Shown here: positions 1-11,907 of the stretch, piece after piece
Position numbering within the stretch: position 1 is the stretch's first letter
Layout of the letters: each line of letters opens with the position of its first letter
From: Ciborinia camelliae
Lineage: Eukaryota; Ascomycota; Leotiomycetes; Helotiales; Sclerotiniaceae
Direction of reading: 5' to 3'
Assembly (NCBI GenBank): GCA_025890175.1
Contig: JANPYM010000011.1
Coordinates: forward strand, 1,344,299 to 1,408,298
Length of the DNA: 64,000 bases
The notes under the pieces: generated by a model
Told to the model about the DNA's origin: nothing
Databases searched by the model: none
The model's input: the letters and a program-made list of their open reading frames with translations, nothing else
Made by a program: the position numbers and the translations under genes

Positions 1-426
1 TTATTCATAATAATGTATTCAATACATCAGATGAGTATTAGAGAATGTTGAATAGGTAATATTCACACCAATGTTCAAGATTATTGAGCTCAGACATGGG
101 AATTAACCAAATGCTTTTTATACAAGACTCGAACTCGCATTTGTATAGATTTAAATTGAGACCCCTTTAGAGATCTAGAGAGAATATGAAAAGAGAATAG
201 GCAATTAATCAGACCCACCTTGTTCATCAGAATAATATAATCCAAAAAGTGTAGGATGAGAATATCTTAACATCCACACTTGTCACATCTGTGTTAAAAT
301 TCACTTAAAAATACTTTACTGCGGGTACTATTTACTGCGGGCATCAGACCCTTACTCACTTGAACTTCCATAGTTTTCGTACACATGATGGACCTTTTTC
401 CTCGGTTTTGGATTTGCATCCCGCTA
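1..426. other. Left-edge intergenic stretch
   Basis: AT-rich sequence downstream of the first hydroxylase gene. It should contain that gene's 3'UTR and polyadenylation signals. I see no exon-like frame, repeat or RNA gene here. Confidence 0.5.
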
Positions 427-1699
427 TCAATTGACCTTCTTAGCCCTTTCCGCACCATCCCGCCCCTTTTTATAAAGTTCCTCCATCTCTTCTTGACTCT
501 TCTCACATATTGTTCCCAAGATACGATCCCAAAATGTCAAATAAACCTGCGAATAATTTGTCTACTCATCGCACCAATGGTCAGTTACAATTCTCGAAAT
601 GAATTCAATCCACCATGAAAGTACTTGATAGGAGAGGTAGTTCGCTTACGGTGACACCCCAACTCTGGTGATGAATATCGTGAAACACAGTGCCTTGTTC
701 TCCCAACCATTGTAGCGGATCCCACGGGACTTTGTATCCACAATGATCATCGACGCCCTTTAGCACACTGAATGTAGAGAAGAGCATAGCCTCGCGCGTA
801 CTGAGTCCGGAAATGAAGAAAGAGAGTGTAGTTCCGACGGTATCTATGATGAAGGCTTCGGTAAGGCTATTATAGAAGGCACCGAAGGCGTACGGGACAC
901 TGACACGGTGATGTAAGGAGTGAATATTTCCTGGTGGGCGGGTTCAAATTAGCGGCGTCTACCTCGAGGAAAGAAGCTCAAATGCATACGGTACATCCAT
1001 TTATTCTCATGCATGGCACGATGTAAGAAATATTGCCAGGCATCGGCGACGCAAATTGCAATTCCGAACCGCGCCGCGGGGGCGAGAATCCTGTATATCA
1101 CTTGCGCAAGTACAACGTCCCATGGAATAACTTGCCCATTCTTTGATCCACATCAGCCATTGCCAAAGCCTTGTCAAAGATAAAATTCTGGCGACTTGAC
1201 TTACTTGAGTGGTAATGTTGACATGAATCGGAAGATACAAAGACCCTTTTGATCTCGCAAGATCAAGGCCCAAGGCTGACATACCCAACTTCAAGCTCCA
1301 TGTTAACCAGGACATTCCCTCTTTAACCCTGCCAACCCAGACAGCAATATCATACTCCTCTGTCCCAATCATATCCTGACTTCCAAGAACCACGTGGCCC
1401 AAGAATAAGCCCCATGCCGTCTGTATTATCTGCTGAAAGACAACTGAACGTATGACTTCACGGGTTGATACACGGTTGCGGGTCTGGAGTTCCGCGGGTG
1501 TATGGATGCGGTAGGCAGAAAAGAGGTCATAATACGAGACGAGAGACCAGAAAATGGAGAGAGACCAGTAGGCTACAATGGGGAGGAGGAGAGAGAGGTG
1601 GAAGTCCGAGATATGGGCGGATAGTGGCGGACGAGGAAAGTGAGAGGACAATGTATAAGTGGCGGTGGTAGAGGAGGCGTTGGCGATTGGAGTATTCAT
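427..1699 (-). CDS. Sphinganine C4-hydroxylase-like fatty acid hydroxylase, copy A
   Basis: Integral-membrane di-iron hydroxylase of the fatty acid hydroxylase/sterol desaturase superfamily, closest in pattern to yeast SUR2, which adds the C4 hydroxyl of phytosphingosine in the ER. My model has four exons: 1699-1205, 1140-990, 930-650 and 546-427, giving 348 aa in frame. The three histidine clusters are visible: HRAMH before the second intron, HSLHH at the start of exon 3 and HDIHH near its end. A family block (YDLFSAYRIHTPAEL) lies in exon 1. The start is the ATG at 1699; in-frame codons further upstream include only a TTG. The neighbouring downstream-facing gene at 2309-3531 is a paralogue with the same intron positions around the histidine exon, so the pair arose by tandem duplication. 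The true substrate (sphingoid base, sterol or fatty acid) cannot be told from sequence. The last exon is basic and rich in Lys/Glu and is the least certain. Confidence 0.85.
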
Positions 1700-2308
1700 T
1701 TTGAGTGGTAGATGTACCAAAGTGAAGTCCGAAAGAGAAGCTTCAGCGTTGGAGAAGTATAATTAAGGTATGAAGAAGTATCCACTCGCACTGAACTCTT
1801 ATTATACAATAATATCATCGGGAAACCACGGAAAGTAGTCTCGTCTGGCCATATCCATATCACAACCAGGACCTAGTGCATTTGTCAAAATTGTCCCGAT
1901 TTGTCTCTATGCTTAGATTAATTCCCAATCTGACCTTAAAAAAGAAACGCATGGCATGGTGATGCCCATCGTATGTGCTTTTACAATGCAACCGGCGGAC
2001 GATGAATTGTGGCTGCATATCTCATCATAATTAAGGGTATTATTTGCAAATGGCAACCGGAATTCAGGAGTCGTACAAAACACGGCACTGGAAACGCGGC
2101 ACAAATGATTAAGTATGCACTGCAACCAAACCCTACGCCAATACAAGACAGCAATCTCTTCCGGTACCCCGAAGTATGAAATAAGTGTGGTAAGATATGA
2201 AGATGCGGGAAATTAAAGTTGCAAAGGCTGAATAAACCCCACCCCAATAGATATATTCAGGACGGTTATATGACAAGGACTCAAGGATCAGATATTTTGA
2301 ATTAATCC
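1700..2308. other. Intergenic region between the tandem hydroxylases
   Basis: About 600 bp separating the 3' end of copy B from the 5' end of copy A, both on the minus strand. It must hold the promoter of copy A. Short overlapping frames on the minus strand show no family resemblance. Confidence 0.5.
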
Positions 2309-3531
2309 CTACTCCACTTTTCTGTGTGCAACAGTAACCTCGTCTACCTCCATACGAGCTTTAACCAATTCGTGAGTTCGAGAGTAACGCATATCCGCCC
2401 CTTGGACATCAGTCCATTGAGTTCCGAGTAGCTTATCCCAAAATACGGTGTATGTAGAAAAGTTATACTAGGTGGACTAATGTTAGAGTGTTTTCAAAAA
2501 GACAACATTGTGCTAAGAGCAAAAGTTCGACTGACCTTAAGACCCCAACTCTGATGATGCAAGTCGTGAAATTTGGCGTTGTTGTCATTGATCCATCCGA
2601 AGGGATCTTGGGGGAATACATAACCACAATGATCAGTAATGGTCTTTAGTGTCGCCAGCGATGAGAAAATCATTCCTTGACGAACTGATATCCCTGCAAT
2701 AGTGCTTGCTAATATGAAGCTCAGGACATCGAGGAAAATGGTTTCGAGCCAATGTGTATACACCGCTCCGTATGCATAAGGAACGTAAAGTTGATGATGC
2801 TGAGCATGTACAATACCTATGTAGAAGGCAGGTTAGTTAAGCAAGTCAAATTGGGGGAGTACTCGTGTGAAGGCAGATATATACATACGATAGAGAGTTT
2901 TGTTAACATGGCAGAGACGATGTGTAAAATAAATCCATGTATCCACAACTGCGAGATAAACCAGGAACCGTAACGCGGGGATTAAGAGAGAAACTATGAT
3001 ACGTGCTAAGTTCCACTCTATGGCAGTGAAGTTTGGACTTGATAACATATCCTGACTATTTGCCAAAATATGTGACAGCAAAGGTGTTTTGCGGAACGTC
3101 GACATAAGACCTTGGGTATCTAGACCGAGAAGCGTGAGTGTCCATGGAACGACCATAAAGCACTTTCTGACCCGTCGAGCCCATTGATACATCTCACATC
3201 CTCCCATCTCCACAAGCTCTGGCTTGTTGTTGTATGTGAGAAGCAAGCCTATCCCAATCTGCATCACATGATAACGAATAACATTCAGAAGACAGCCGAG
3301 TCTTGATACGCGATTTCGATGTAGGTCATCCTTGAATGGATGGATGCGATAGTTGCTAAATAATTCCAGTTCGTTAAAAATGTAAAAGACTACACTCCCG
3401 GCAATGTAAACCAATGTTGGCAGGACTACACCAAGAGTGTGGTCAGGAATTCCAGGTAGTATGGATGACCGAGGATGCAGCGTACAAGATGGCGCTGGAG
3501 GAAAGGACGAAGTGTTCATGAGATTCGACAT
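2309..3531 (-). CDS. Sphinganine C4-hydroxylase-like fatty acid hydroxylase, copy B
   Basis: Second SUR2-like di-iron hydroxylase. Exons 3531-2889, 2816-2536 and 2467-2309 give 360 aa. Exon 1 carries hydrophobic membrane segments, the block LELFSNYRIHPFKDD and the first His motif HRLCH. Exon 2 carries HAQHH followed by LYVPYAYGAVYTHW, and HDLHH near its end. Splicing at GTATGT (2888) to AG (2817) restores the family block LYRIVHAQHHQLY, which supports that junction. Exon 2 is exactly 281 bp, the same as the matching exon of copy A, and both flanking introns fall in the same phase. Copy B lacks the extra first intron of copy A. All metal-ligand histidines are intact, so it is probably active. 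ER membrane location is inferred from the family. Substrate unknown. Confidence 0.87.
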
Positions 3532-4745
3532 TTGAAGCGAATGAATAGTATCAACTGGATATGGAGTTTACAGAGCTGGAGGTACTTATAAACAGAGAGA
3601 CAAGAAATTGCTTATCGATTGGACTTGAGAATAATAAGATACGTCTCAAGACTAATAGAGACATATAGGGAGGGTAAGTACAACTTTGATATTTCATAGG
3701 CCAAAGGCACATATGTCTGTTTGGCGAGCAATCCGATTCTGAGACTAAAGGTCACTAACCTTATTAGAAAAAAGCCGCATAGAACATATAGTTCAACGTA
3801 ACGCCAATCGGCGCTAGAATATGAGCTTCGAAATAATTACTTGTAACATAGCCGTTGTGGAAAAATGGAATAGATTGTGGTTGCGGTAGATATGTTACGA
3901 GAGGCGTAGAACCCTTACTAGTAGATAAATTTTCTCTTTGTACCACGAAATCCACTAGTGGCATTAGGCCTCTCTCAAGTCCAAACAGATAAATAGATAC
4001 CTAATATAAAATTATCCTTCATTACGTTGAATATAAATATATTTATTAAATAATCTACTAATCCTACTAGTAATTGAAAACTTTATAATTTTATTTCAAC
4101 TTAAGATTCTACAAACAACGTAATAGAAACTAAATCTTCAACCATTAATTAAATATAAAACAACTACTAGCCACTTGTACTGCAATATGGGGTAAAGAAT
4201 AGAATCCCGACTAGGAACAAGCATCCTTTTCAGGATGCTACAGACGGGACGAGTTGTTATGGGTAGTGAAGGCCGGCAGCTCACGGAATCACTTCGTCTG
4301 CCGCATCTTTCCATGGAAGCTACTATTCCGGAGGCCACCCCGCATCACTCGCACCTGAAGATTGGCTACTTCGTGTTTTTGTCCGGTTACACATGCAGAT
4401 TACGCATGCTGATTATAGCAGAAAGGAAATGCAATACATAATCAAGAAACACAAACACCAAATGAGAGAAATAGGATTAGATTGAGACTGGGATAATAGG
4501 CAACTTAAAGGGGTACTATGCATATTGGCATAGATGGGGTATTGACCTTAGGAAACGGCAAAGCAAATAACTGAGCAATAACCAGAAAATAGATGGAAGT
4601 GCTTATACTGCGAGTGCATGCATAAAAACAGGGAAAAGAAGAGGATAAAACAGAGCAGTCCAAAAATGGATCTTGACCTTGGTCATCGTCACAATATTCC
4701 TTGTGTCGCGAGTTTGGTATGCACACGAAGAATAAGTTTGATTTT
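3532..4745. other. Intergenic, promoter of copy B and no recognised gene
   Basis: Holds the 5' side of hydroxylase copy B (left part), an AT-rich stretch around 4,000-4,170, and the 3' side of the SPF45 gene. Short frames at 3764-3964 (-) and 4138-4441 (both strands) have no recognisable domain and no good splice support. A relic gene cannot be excluded around 4,140-4,440. Confidence 0.45.
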
Positions 4746-6473
4746 CTACTCATAGACACCCTTCTCGAATGTTTCCGTATTATAAAATAAAGCAGAGATG
4801 GTATTCCCGTTAAAGATACGCCCCTCAAGTGCATTGACAGCCTATCTAAATTAGCTTCAGTCAAGTAAGGAATAACAATGGATTTACATACCCTTAGCGC
4901 CGACAACTGATTGGTAAATTTAACAAAAACTTTTGCTGGAGCACTTTGTCTGTCGATATACACTCGTTCAACTCGTCCGTACTATAGTTTGTCAGTGTTG
5001 GGATATAGGAGCCATTGTCACAATGGAACATACCTTTTCACCACATTCATCACCGATTTCCTGCATCAGATTCCCATCCCCTGAGCCCTCTACTTCCTCG
5101 TCTAGATCCATATTATCCACCATTCCACGCAGTACTATAACCTCGGACATCGGTCCAAATCTACCCGTTTCTTCCTCCTTGACTATTTTCTTCCCCCCAA
5201 TAATCCTTCCTCTACCTCCAGAATCTCGGAAACCACCACCTTCTGCATCTGATTTCTTTTTACGCTTGTCAAGCTTCACCTGTAGAGGCGTGATCATACC
5301 GGAGCCATCTGCTCCAAGTCCTGATCCTTTACTCCAACCATATTTAGACATGAGACGTTCTGCGAAACCTTTCTGACCTGGACGAAGTGATTTTGGGGCA
5401 TCTTCGTCAGACTCTGGTTCCTCTTCATCCTCTTGTTCATCCGCGAGTGATTTATCTAATTCCGCTACCGAAGTTGGGAGTTCACTTGGAGCTGGCGGTA
5501 AGTTGTATCGCACCGGTGCTCGGGATATAGCCCCAGTAGGCAATGGTGCTGGTGGAGGTAATGGTTGGTCTTCGGAGAGTGGAGGAGGTGGATTATGTTG
5601 TGTCTCAAGAGTAGGGCTATAAGAGTCGCTTTCTGGTGACTTGGAACGTACTTTGGGAGGAGAATCGATTGGTGGAGGAGCAAATGAATAGTTTGGAGGT
5701 GGAGCAAATTGGTCTGAGAATCATTAGCATCAAGTATAATAAACGGAAAGGTGAGTGGCTTACTGCCAATTTTTGGCCTATATGGCTCCTCATCATCACT
5801 ATCACTCGATATCTTTCGCGCCATTCTATGAGCATAAAGCCTATCCTTCCACTCCCGTACTTCCCGAACCTTCTCATCACTATTTTTATATTCCTCGTAA
5901 TTATTCGGCCGTGAAGGGTCATAGATGTCTTCCCAATCTTGTGCTACAGCTTGTTCTTCCCTATTCTTCTTTCTTCGTTTCCTACCACCTCTTTGCCTTT
6001 TCTCCCCAACGTAAAATCCATTCACATCATCATCATCAGCGGCCCAATCAGCCAAAGTGCTCTTAGAAGCTGGTTTAATGGCATTGGAAGCTGGAGTTTT
6101 CGCTATCTGTGCATTACTTGGCTCGATGGTATTTAGGTTGGCTGCGACAGCCTTTGGGAATGATGCTTTCGCTTTCGGCTTTTGAGAAGAGAGCTGTGGT
6201 CTTCTGGTGGGTTGAAACCTCAGAGCAGCTATTCGAAAAATTTAGTGTGCCGCGCAAAAATCTGGGCCCAGTCCCACAGATAGTCTATAACATACCAGCA
6301 TCAATCTGAGGCTTCTTAGCTGAAGCTTCATCTTCCGCGGAAGGTGTAGCAGTTTTGAAAACGACTGGCCCTTTGGTAATGGAGCCGGGTGTCTCACTCG
6401 GTGACGGATCTAACAAGTTCGCATATAGAGACAGCCCACTCCGTGCAGGAGTCGCATTGGGAGGATTCGACAT
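4746..6473 (-). CDS. SPF45/RBM17-like G-patch and RRM (UHM) splicing factor
   Basis: Nuclear pre-mRNA splicing factor of the SPF45 (RBM17/DRT111) family, which helps 3' splice-site choice through a U2AF-homology RRM. Five exons: 6473-6296, 6228-5764, 5713-5034, 4981-4892 and 4841-4746, 502 aa. Exon 2 begins with the family block AALRFQPTRRPQ and continues through DWEDIYDPSRPNNYEEY. Proline-rich linkers follow (FAPPPNYSFAPPP). The G-patch is at about GFAERLMSKYGWSKGSGLG, and the C-terminal RRM runs from SEVIVLRGMVDNMD through GRVERVYIDRQ to the end at EKGVYE. Each junction was checked for frame. It is divergently transcribed from PCS60 with 418 bp between start codons. Length is in the normal range for fungal members. 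Confidence 0.93.
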
Positions 6474-6891
6474 ATTGGCATGTCAACCAGGTAAAAGAAG
6501 GATAGAAAAATAGAGAGGCTGCCAATATCGGGTTACTAGGTTGTGAAATGCAACTGCCTACAGCCTGGCGCATAAGGCTGTAGTCCTATTATGTCTTAGT
6601 CAGGTGACTGAAAGCTTATTCTTCCGATAAGAGGTCTGGACGATAAGATTCAGGAGCCGCGGAACCTTTTACGAGCTCGGGGAAGTTGGAAATTCATAGG
6701 TAATCATCCATTCAAGTGTTTTATCCTACTTATTAGAACAAACGAGCGTATTTGAGTTATTTGAAGTATTTTGTACCCAATTAATCAATTGTTCTTTTTC
6801 CTGAAGTTACATCCTGATCTTAGCTTTGCAGTACGGACAGCGGTTATCATTCCCTCGACCAACCATCGTCTCCGAATCCACGCAGGCCAAG
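6474..6891. promoter_or_regulatory. Shared divergent promoter SPF45 / PCS60
   Basis: 418 bp between two divergent start codons. The right part, next to PCS60, is AT-rich and contains open codons up to a TTG at 6826 in frame with PCS60. I treat this as 5'UTR because the family N-terminus begins at the ATG at 6892. Confidence 0.55.
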
Positions 6892-8493
6892 ATGTCTGCA
6901 ACCACCCTAGCAAATTCATTCTCCACAGGAAATGATACTGTAGCAATCATCATCCCAGGGAAGCAACCTCTCACAATCACCTATAAGCAACTTTTGGCCG
7001 AAATATCGTCGTTCCAAAAGAAGCTTGCCAAGCTCGGTGTTACACCGCAAGCTGCAGTATCCATTGCTCTACCCAATACCTATGAATTCATCGTTGCTTT
7101 TTTGGCGGCATCATGGCAGAGAGGAATCGCTGCACCTCTTAACTCCGCATACAAGCAGGAGGAGTTCGAATTCTATATCGATGATTTGAGTTCAGCAGTT
7201 GCTCTCGTGCCTAAAGATTCGTATCAGAAGGATGGGCCTGCTGTGAGGGCTGCAAGGAAATATAATGCTGCTATCGCGGAGTGCTACTGGAATGGCAAGG
7301 AGGTTGTGTTGGATGTCAAGGATGAGGGGAAGCTAAAGGGGAAGGGAAACCAGAAAGTTGAGCAGGCGCAACCTGATGATGTTGCTTTGGTTTTACATAC
7401 CAGTGGAACGACAGGAAGACCAAAAGCTGTGCCATTGACACACAGAAACCTCACCAGAACTATGAAGAATATCCAGGCTACATACAAGCTCACTCCTGCA
7501 GACCGTACCATGCTCGTTATGCCTCTGTTCCACGTCCATGGACTTCTAGCAGGTTTCTTAGCTCCCTTGATGTCCGGCGGTTCCGTCATTGTCCCTCTCA
7601 AATTTTCTGCTTCTGAGTTCTGGAATGATTTCATTACACACAAAGCAAACTGGTATACTGCTGTCCCAACTATCCATCAAATTCTCTTGAAGAACCCACC
7701 ACCTACAACCAAACCCAACATCCGATTTATCCGATCATGCTCTTCCCCACTTTCCCCAACAACCTTCCACGCATTGGAAGAAACATACAATGCCCCTGTT
7801 CTCGAAGCCTACGCCATGACAGAAGCATCCCATCAAATGACCTCCAACCCCCTCCCACCCGCAAAACGTCAACCTGGTTCCGTAGGAATTGGTCAAGGAG
7901 TCGAAGTACGAATTCTCGACAGCGAGGGTAAAGAAGTCCCAATTGGCTCTGAGGGAGAAATCTCCATCCGCGGCGAAAACGTCACCAAAGGCTATCTCAA
8001 CAACGAAAAAGCCAACAAGGAATCCTTCACCCAAGAAGGATTTTTCAGGACAGGTGATCAAGGGAAAATGGATAAAGATGGATATGTATTCATCACCGGC
8101 CGCATCAAGGAACTCATCAATAAAGGAGGGGAGAAAATCTCCCCCATCGAACTAGACAATGTTTTGGCACGTCACCCTGCCGTTTCAGAGGCAGTAAGCT
8201 TTGCTATCCCAGATGAAATGTATGGTCAAGATGTCGGTATTGCGATTGTGCTGAAGCCGGATGAAAAATTGACCGCGTCCGAGTTGAAGAAATGGGTTGC
8301 GGATAAGGTGGCTAAGTTCAAGGTGCCAAAACAGGTATTTTTTGTTATTCCTCTCAATATCTTTGCACTTGGTATACTAACTCGATAATTGTAGGTATTC
8401 TTTACAGATGTTATGCCGAAGACAGCTACGGGAAAGATTCAACGGAGGATAGTGGCAGATACTATGCTCAAGCAACCTAAGGCTAAATTGTAG
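6892..8493 (+). CDS. PCS60: Peroxisomal acyl-CoA/oxalyl-CoA synthetase, PCS60-like
   Basis: AMP-forming acyl-CoA synthetase of the ANL superfamily, closest in layout to yeast Pcs60/plant AAE3, which activate oxalate to oxalyl-CoA for oxalate breakdown. Exons 6892-8334 and 8395-8493 give 513 aa; the intron has a textbook TACTAAC branch point. Visible motifs: the P-loop LHTSGTTGRPKAVPLTHRN (about residues 168-187), the FHVHG core, EAYAMTEASHQ (about 315), the hinge block RTGDQGKMDKDGY and GRIKELINKGGEKISP, and the C-terminal catalytic-lysine motif PKTATGKIQRR in exon 2. The last three residues are AKL, a good type-1 peroxisomal targeting signal, which depends on the second exon being spliced in. 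Oxalate-secreting fungi would have an obvious use for this enzyme. Substrate is inferred from family. Confidence 0.93.
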
Positions 8494-10454
8494 AGGAAAC
8501 ACTGGTCTCCTGAATCATGAGACTTGGATAGCACCTAAGAATAATACTTTGGTATTTGTATATACATATTCTCACAAATGTACATAAAACTTTAGTTCGT
8601 CTATATATAGAATAATTAATTATTGGTTCTAGACTATATACCTACTTTTCATATTTTTGTCAAATCAGCTACGTAACCTACAGCACCTCCATTGGTTGTT
8701 ATAGGAGGAATGAAGGAAGATTGGTTACAGTATGCACATTCTATCTTGACATCTCATCTATCTATGCACATATATCCTCATCATATCCTCCTGTATCTAT
8801 TTGGCATTGTATATGACAGCAGCAAGATGTCCAAAATATCCAAAACATCCAAACATCCATCTGCAAACCTCAACTTATAACCCCCCCAACTCCCCCTAAC
8901 CTCCCAAACAAATAAACCAACCCGCCAACCCATCTCTCTACCTACTTCCCTCAACCAATCCCCAAAATCCCCTCGACCTCTTGCCTTTGCACTCCAGATT
9001 TCAAATGTCTAATCTAATCTAATCTAATCAAGCTGAGTTCTTCCACCAGACTAGCACGATGCAAAGATCTGACAGTCCTCCTTCCTTCCTTCCTTCCCAT
9101 CTCCTTTGGTCTTTCATATAATACTACCTAGGACGGGTATCTAAGGTAGGAGATATCTACCTAGGTACCTAAGGTACATTGAAATAGGTATCATCTCTTA
9201 TCCGAGGTCAGAATATAAGATACAGACCCGAGTCCCGACATAGATAGTAATAAATAAGAGTTGGAGGATTATTAGACCTCCCCATCATCTCATCTCATCT
9301 CATCTCATCCCTATCTAATCACCAATCTCAATCCCTACCTACCCAAGGGACCTACCTACCTACTCCAGCGCAACCAAATCCCAGGTAGGTACATCTAATT
9401 CCACCTGCACCCTCATCAATCTCAATCTCAATCTCAATCTCAATATCCACTCACCTACCTACCTATCTATAACCATATCCATATCCAATCCAATCCAATC
9501 CAACATCGAATTTCCACCTACTCTCGCCACTCCAATTCCCCACCAATTCCACACCTAATCTCACAATTTCTATTCCCCCCTTCCCCCCTTCTCCCCCCCT
9601 TCTCACCACCTCCCTCCCTCCCTACCACTCATCCATCCATCCACCCCTCCATCCATCCATCCACTCCAAAAAAAGAGACAACCAACCTCAGAACTTATCA
9701 TCAATCATCCTCGCAACAAAAGAACATCTCCTTTGCTCTCCTTTCTTTTCCTTTCCCTTCCCTTCCCTTCCCTCTCCATAATTTTGGCCGAGGAGACGTC
9801 AGTCACAGAGTAAGTAACTAAGAAAAAGGAAAAAAGAAACGGAAAAAGGTGAGGGCGATATCTGAAATTGATGGATGCAAATTGTGTAGTAAATCAAACA
9901 AAGAAACAAGCAACTAAGATGCCAAGAGCATCTATGGATCTTCCCCTCTGAATATAAAGACACAAATGGCATTCAACTCAAGGCCCGCATATCAGACTCG
10001 CATCACAATTCACTTTACGATCTGAGATACCGGAAATCTTACAAATGCTGATCGATCGAATCAAACTGGGAATCATCGAGAACATACAAAGGAATGTAAC
10101 AGATAAATGGATAAATTTATAATGGTTAGAAAGGAAATTCATTATTATTCTTCTCTTCACTTCTCTTGGGGAAACAATATTCAAATGTACAAATTCGGAT
10201 TCTCTCTTCTCAAAAGCCTAATGTTTTCCCCCCACTCCCCAAATACCATAATCGATTTTTCTGAATACCATCAATGTAACAGATGCACAAGTAGGGCAAC
10301 ACTAACAGCGATGATATGCAAAGCACACGCCCCTAATGATCCTAGTGAAGGTAAAATCGCTCAAAAGCTTATGAAAAGTCGTGTAAAAAAGAGAGAACGT
10401 GGCATATTAGGTCTAATGTGATAATTAAAGGAAAAACGCCGACGTCCCAATGAT
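8494..10454. other. 2-kb convergent gap rich in CT repeats
   Basis: Lies between the 3' ends of PCS60 (+) and the ECM33-like gene (-). From about 9,000 to 9,780 the plus strand is almost all pyrimidine, with short tandem arrays: AATCT units near 9008-9030, CATCT near 9283-9309, TCAATC units near 9413-9445, CCAT near 9630-9662 and CCCTT near 9750-9775. After this come a GACGTCA site at about 9795 and a strong GTAAGT donor-like sequence near 9810. A 104-codon ATG frame at 10107-10421 (+) has no recognisable domain and overlaps the expected ECM33 3'UTR. See findings. Confidence 0.6.
9000..9780 (+). repeat. Pyrimidine-rich block with several short tandem repeats
   Basis: Contiguous CT-rich DNA containing at least five different 4-6 bp tandem arrays plus several TACCTACC/TAGGTACC motifs. 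CT-rich tracts commonly sit just upstream of transcription starts in filamentous ascomycetes, but no coding gene follows on the plus strand here. Confidence 0.75.
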
Positions 10455-11888
10455 TTACAACAACATGCTCAAGAAACCTCCAACGACTGAGACACCCATG
10501 AGTGCCTCGTTAACACCATAGGAGACAGCAGCACCCTTGCTAGCAGTGGAAGATGAGCTTGAAGAAGTGCCTGAAGAGGTGCTGGATCCGGTGCCAGATT
10601 GAGCATTGGCGGTGGTCTTGCAAGTGTAGGTACCTTGGATGTTACCGCTATCGTGTTCAGCTTTGAAACCAGAGCAGTCGATGGAGGTAGTGGATTGCAT
10701 GTTGAAACCACCCTTGACATCGTTAAGTTTTGGCAATTCAGGGCTAGAATAATAGCATTAGCTAAGTCACGGATGTGAATTTATGGGTGAGACTTACGTA
10801 GTGAAGTTTCCGGAGAAATCGATGGCACCACCAACATCGGCCAACGATTGAAAGTTGATAGCATCAAGACCAGAGTTGTTGGCAATTTGAAAGGCACCAC
10901 CGACAGTTGAGAGCAAAGGCATAGTGATGTTCGCGAGGGATGGGTTAGCAACGAAAGCCAAACCACCTTGTCCGTTAGCAGTGTTACCGACTGAAGTCAA
11001 GTTTGGTGCACTGAGACCGGTGAAGTAGTTCTCGTAGAAACCGAGGGATCCGTTAACAACAGCCAAAGATGGAATGCTGACACTTGAGACGTTACGGAAG
11101 GTCATGTTGGCAGCCCAGATAAGGTTAGGGAAGCTACAATCCAAGTTCTTTCCGTTGGAATCAATGTTGAGGAGGGTAGTAACATTGCCGACTTGGGTGC
11201 TGAAGGTCTTGAGACGGTTGTTGTTGTTGATGTTCAAGGTATCAACAGTGTCCAAGTTGATACCATCGAGGGTGCTCAAGAAGGTGTTGGTAATGATAAC
11301 ACTACCGGCTTCCTTGACATCTTTGGTGAAGGTAAGGGATGGAAGAGCTGGAAGAGCGGCCCAGTTGATGGCCTGACATGAAGTGAGGGTGGAGAATTGA
11401 AGGGTGGACAAGAGAGTCAAATTGTTCAAGGTGAAACTGTTACCAATGGTGGCGATAGAACTACTTGAGAAACTTGTAATGGCTCCATTGTTCTCGATGA
11501 TCAAAGAACCCTCAATTGTGTCAGGTCCATCGAGGCTGATCACACCAGATGCGTCAGTACCGATAACAACGTCACCGGTGATGGTTGTGCAATCAGCCAA
11601 AGCAGTGGCGTCGGCAGCAGAGTTGATGGTGGCGGTCTTTTGAGCGCAGATGGCGCTGGTGGTGGAAGTAGCAGCTAAAAAAGATAGTCATCAGCATCTC
11701 TATTATTCCAGTTGACCATTCTTATTCTATCAAGAGCCTCCGCAGATCGCCTTGGCCCTGTCTGCTGGTGCCAATTGATATCCAACCTCTTGAAGCAATT
11801 GATGGAATGAAATGAAATGAAATGTCGACAACTTACCAGCTGCGGTGCCGATGACTGCAAGAACCGGGATGAGGACTTTAGAGAACAT
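10455..11888 (-). CDS. ECM33: ECM33/SPS2-family GPI-anchored cell-wall protein
   Basis: Secreted glycoprotein needed for cell-wall integrity in yeasts and moulds. Exons 11888-11837, 11674-10798 and 10743-10455 give 405 aa. The N-terminus MFSKVLIPVLAVIGTAAG is a signal peptide. The body is a receptor-L-domain-like leucine-rich fold (blocks such as TIEGSLIIENNGAITSF and SVGNTANGQGGLAFV) with several N-glycosylation sequons (NLT, NVT, NMT, NVS, NGS, NIT, NFT). Paired cysteines near the end (IDCSGF, YTCKTTA) are followed by a Ser/Thr-rich linker and a hydrophobic tail ending SMLL, typical of GPI attachment. A longer in-frame reading starts upstream but crosses a likely 5'UTR splice acceptor, so I chose the ATG before the signal peptide. 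The first coding intron is 162 bp. Confidence 0.93.
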
Positions 11889-11907
11889 GGTGACTTTGAA
11901 GTAGCTT

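Noticed and set aside
1007..1140. The C-terminal tail obtained by reading straight through hydroxylase A's first intron
   Set aside because: Splicing at GTAAGT (1204) to AG (1141) restores HRAMH and the family sequence; the unspliced reading does not.
6826..6891. Longer N-terminus for PCS60
   Set aside because: The first codon is TTG, not ATG; the family N-terminus begins at the ATG at 6892.
7284..8155. Several 70-120 codon frames on the opposite strand or other frames of PCS60
   Set aside because: Shadows of a well-supported enzyme gene.
11074..11643. Plus-strand frames of 60-100 codons across ECM33
   Set aside because: Antisense shadows of the repetitive leucine-rich coding sequence.
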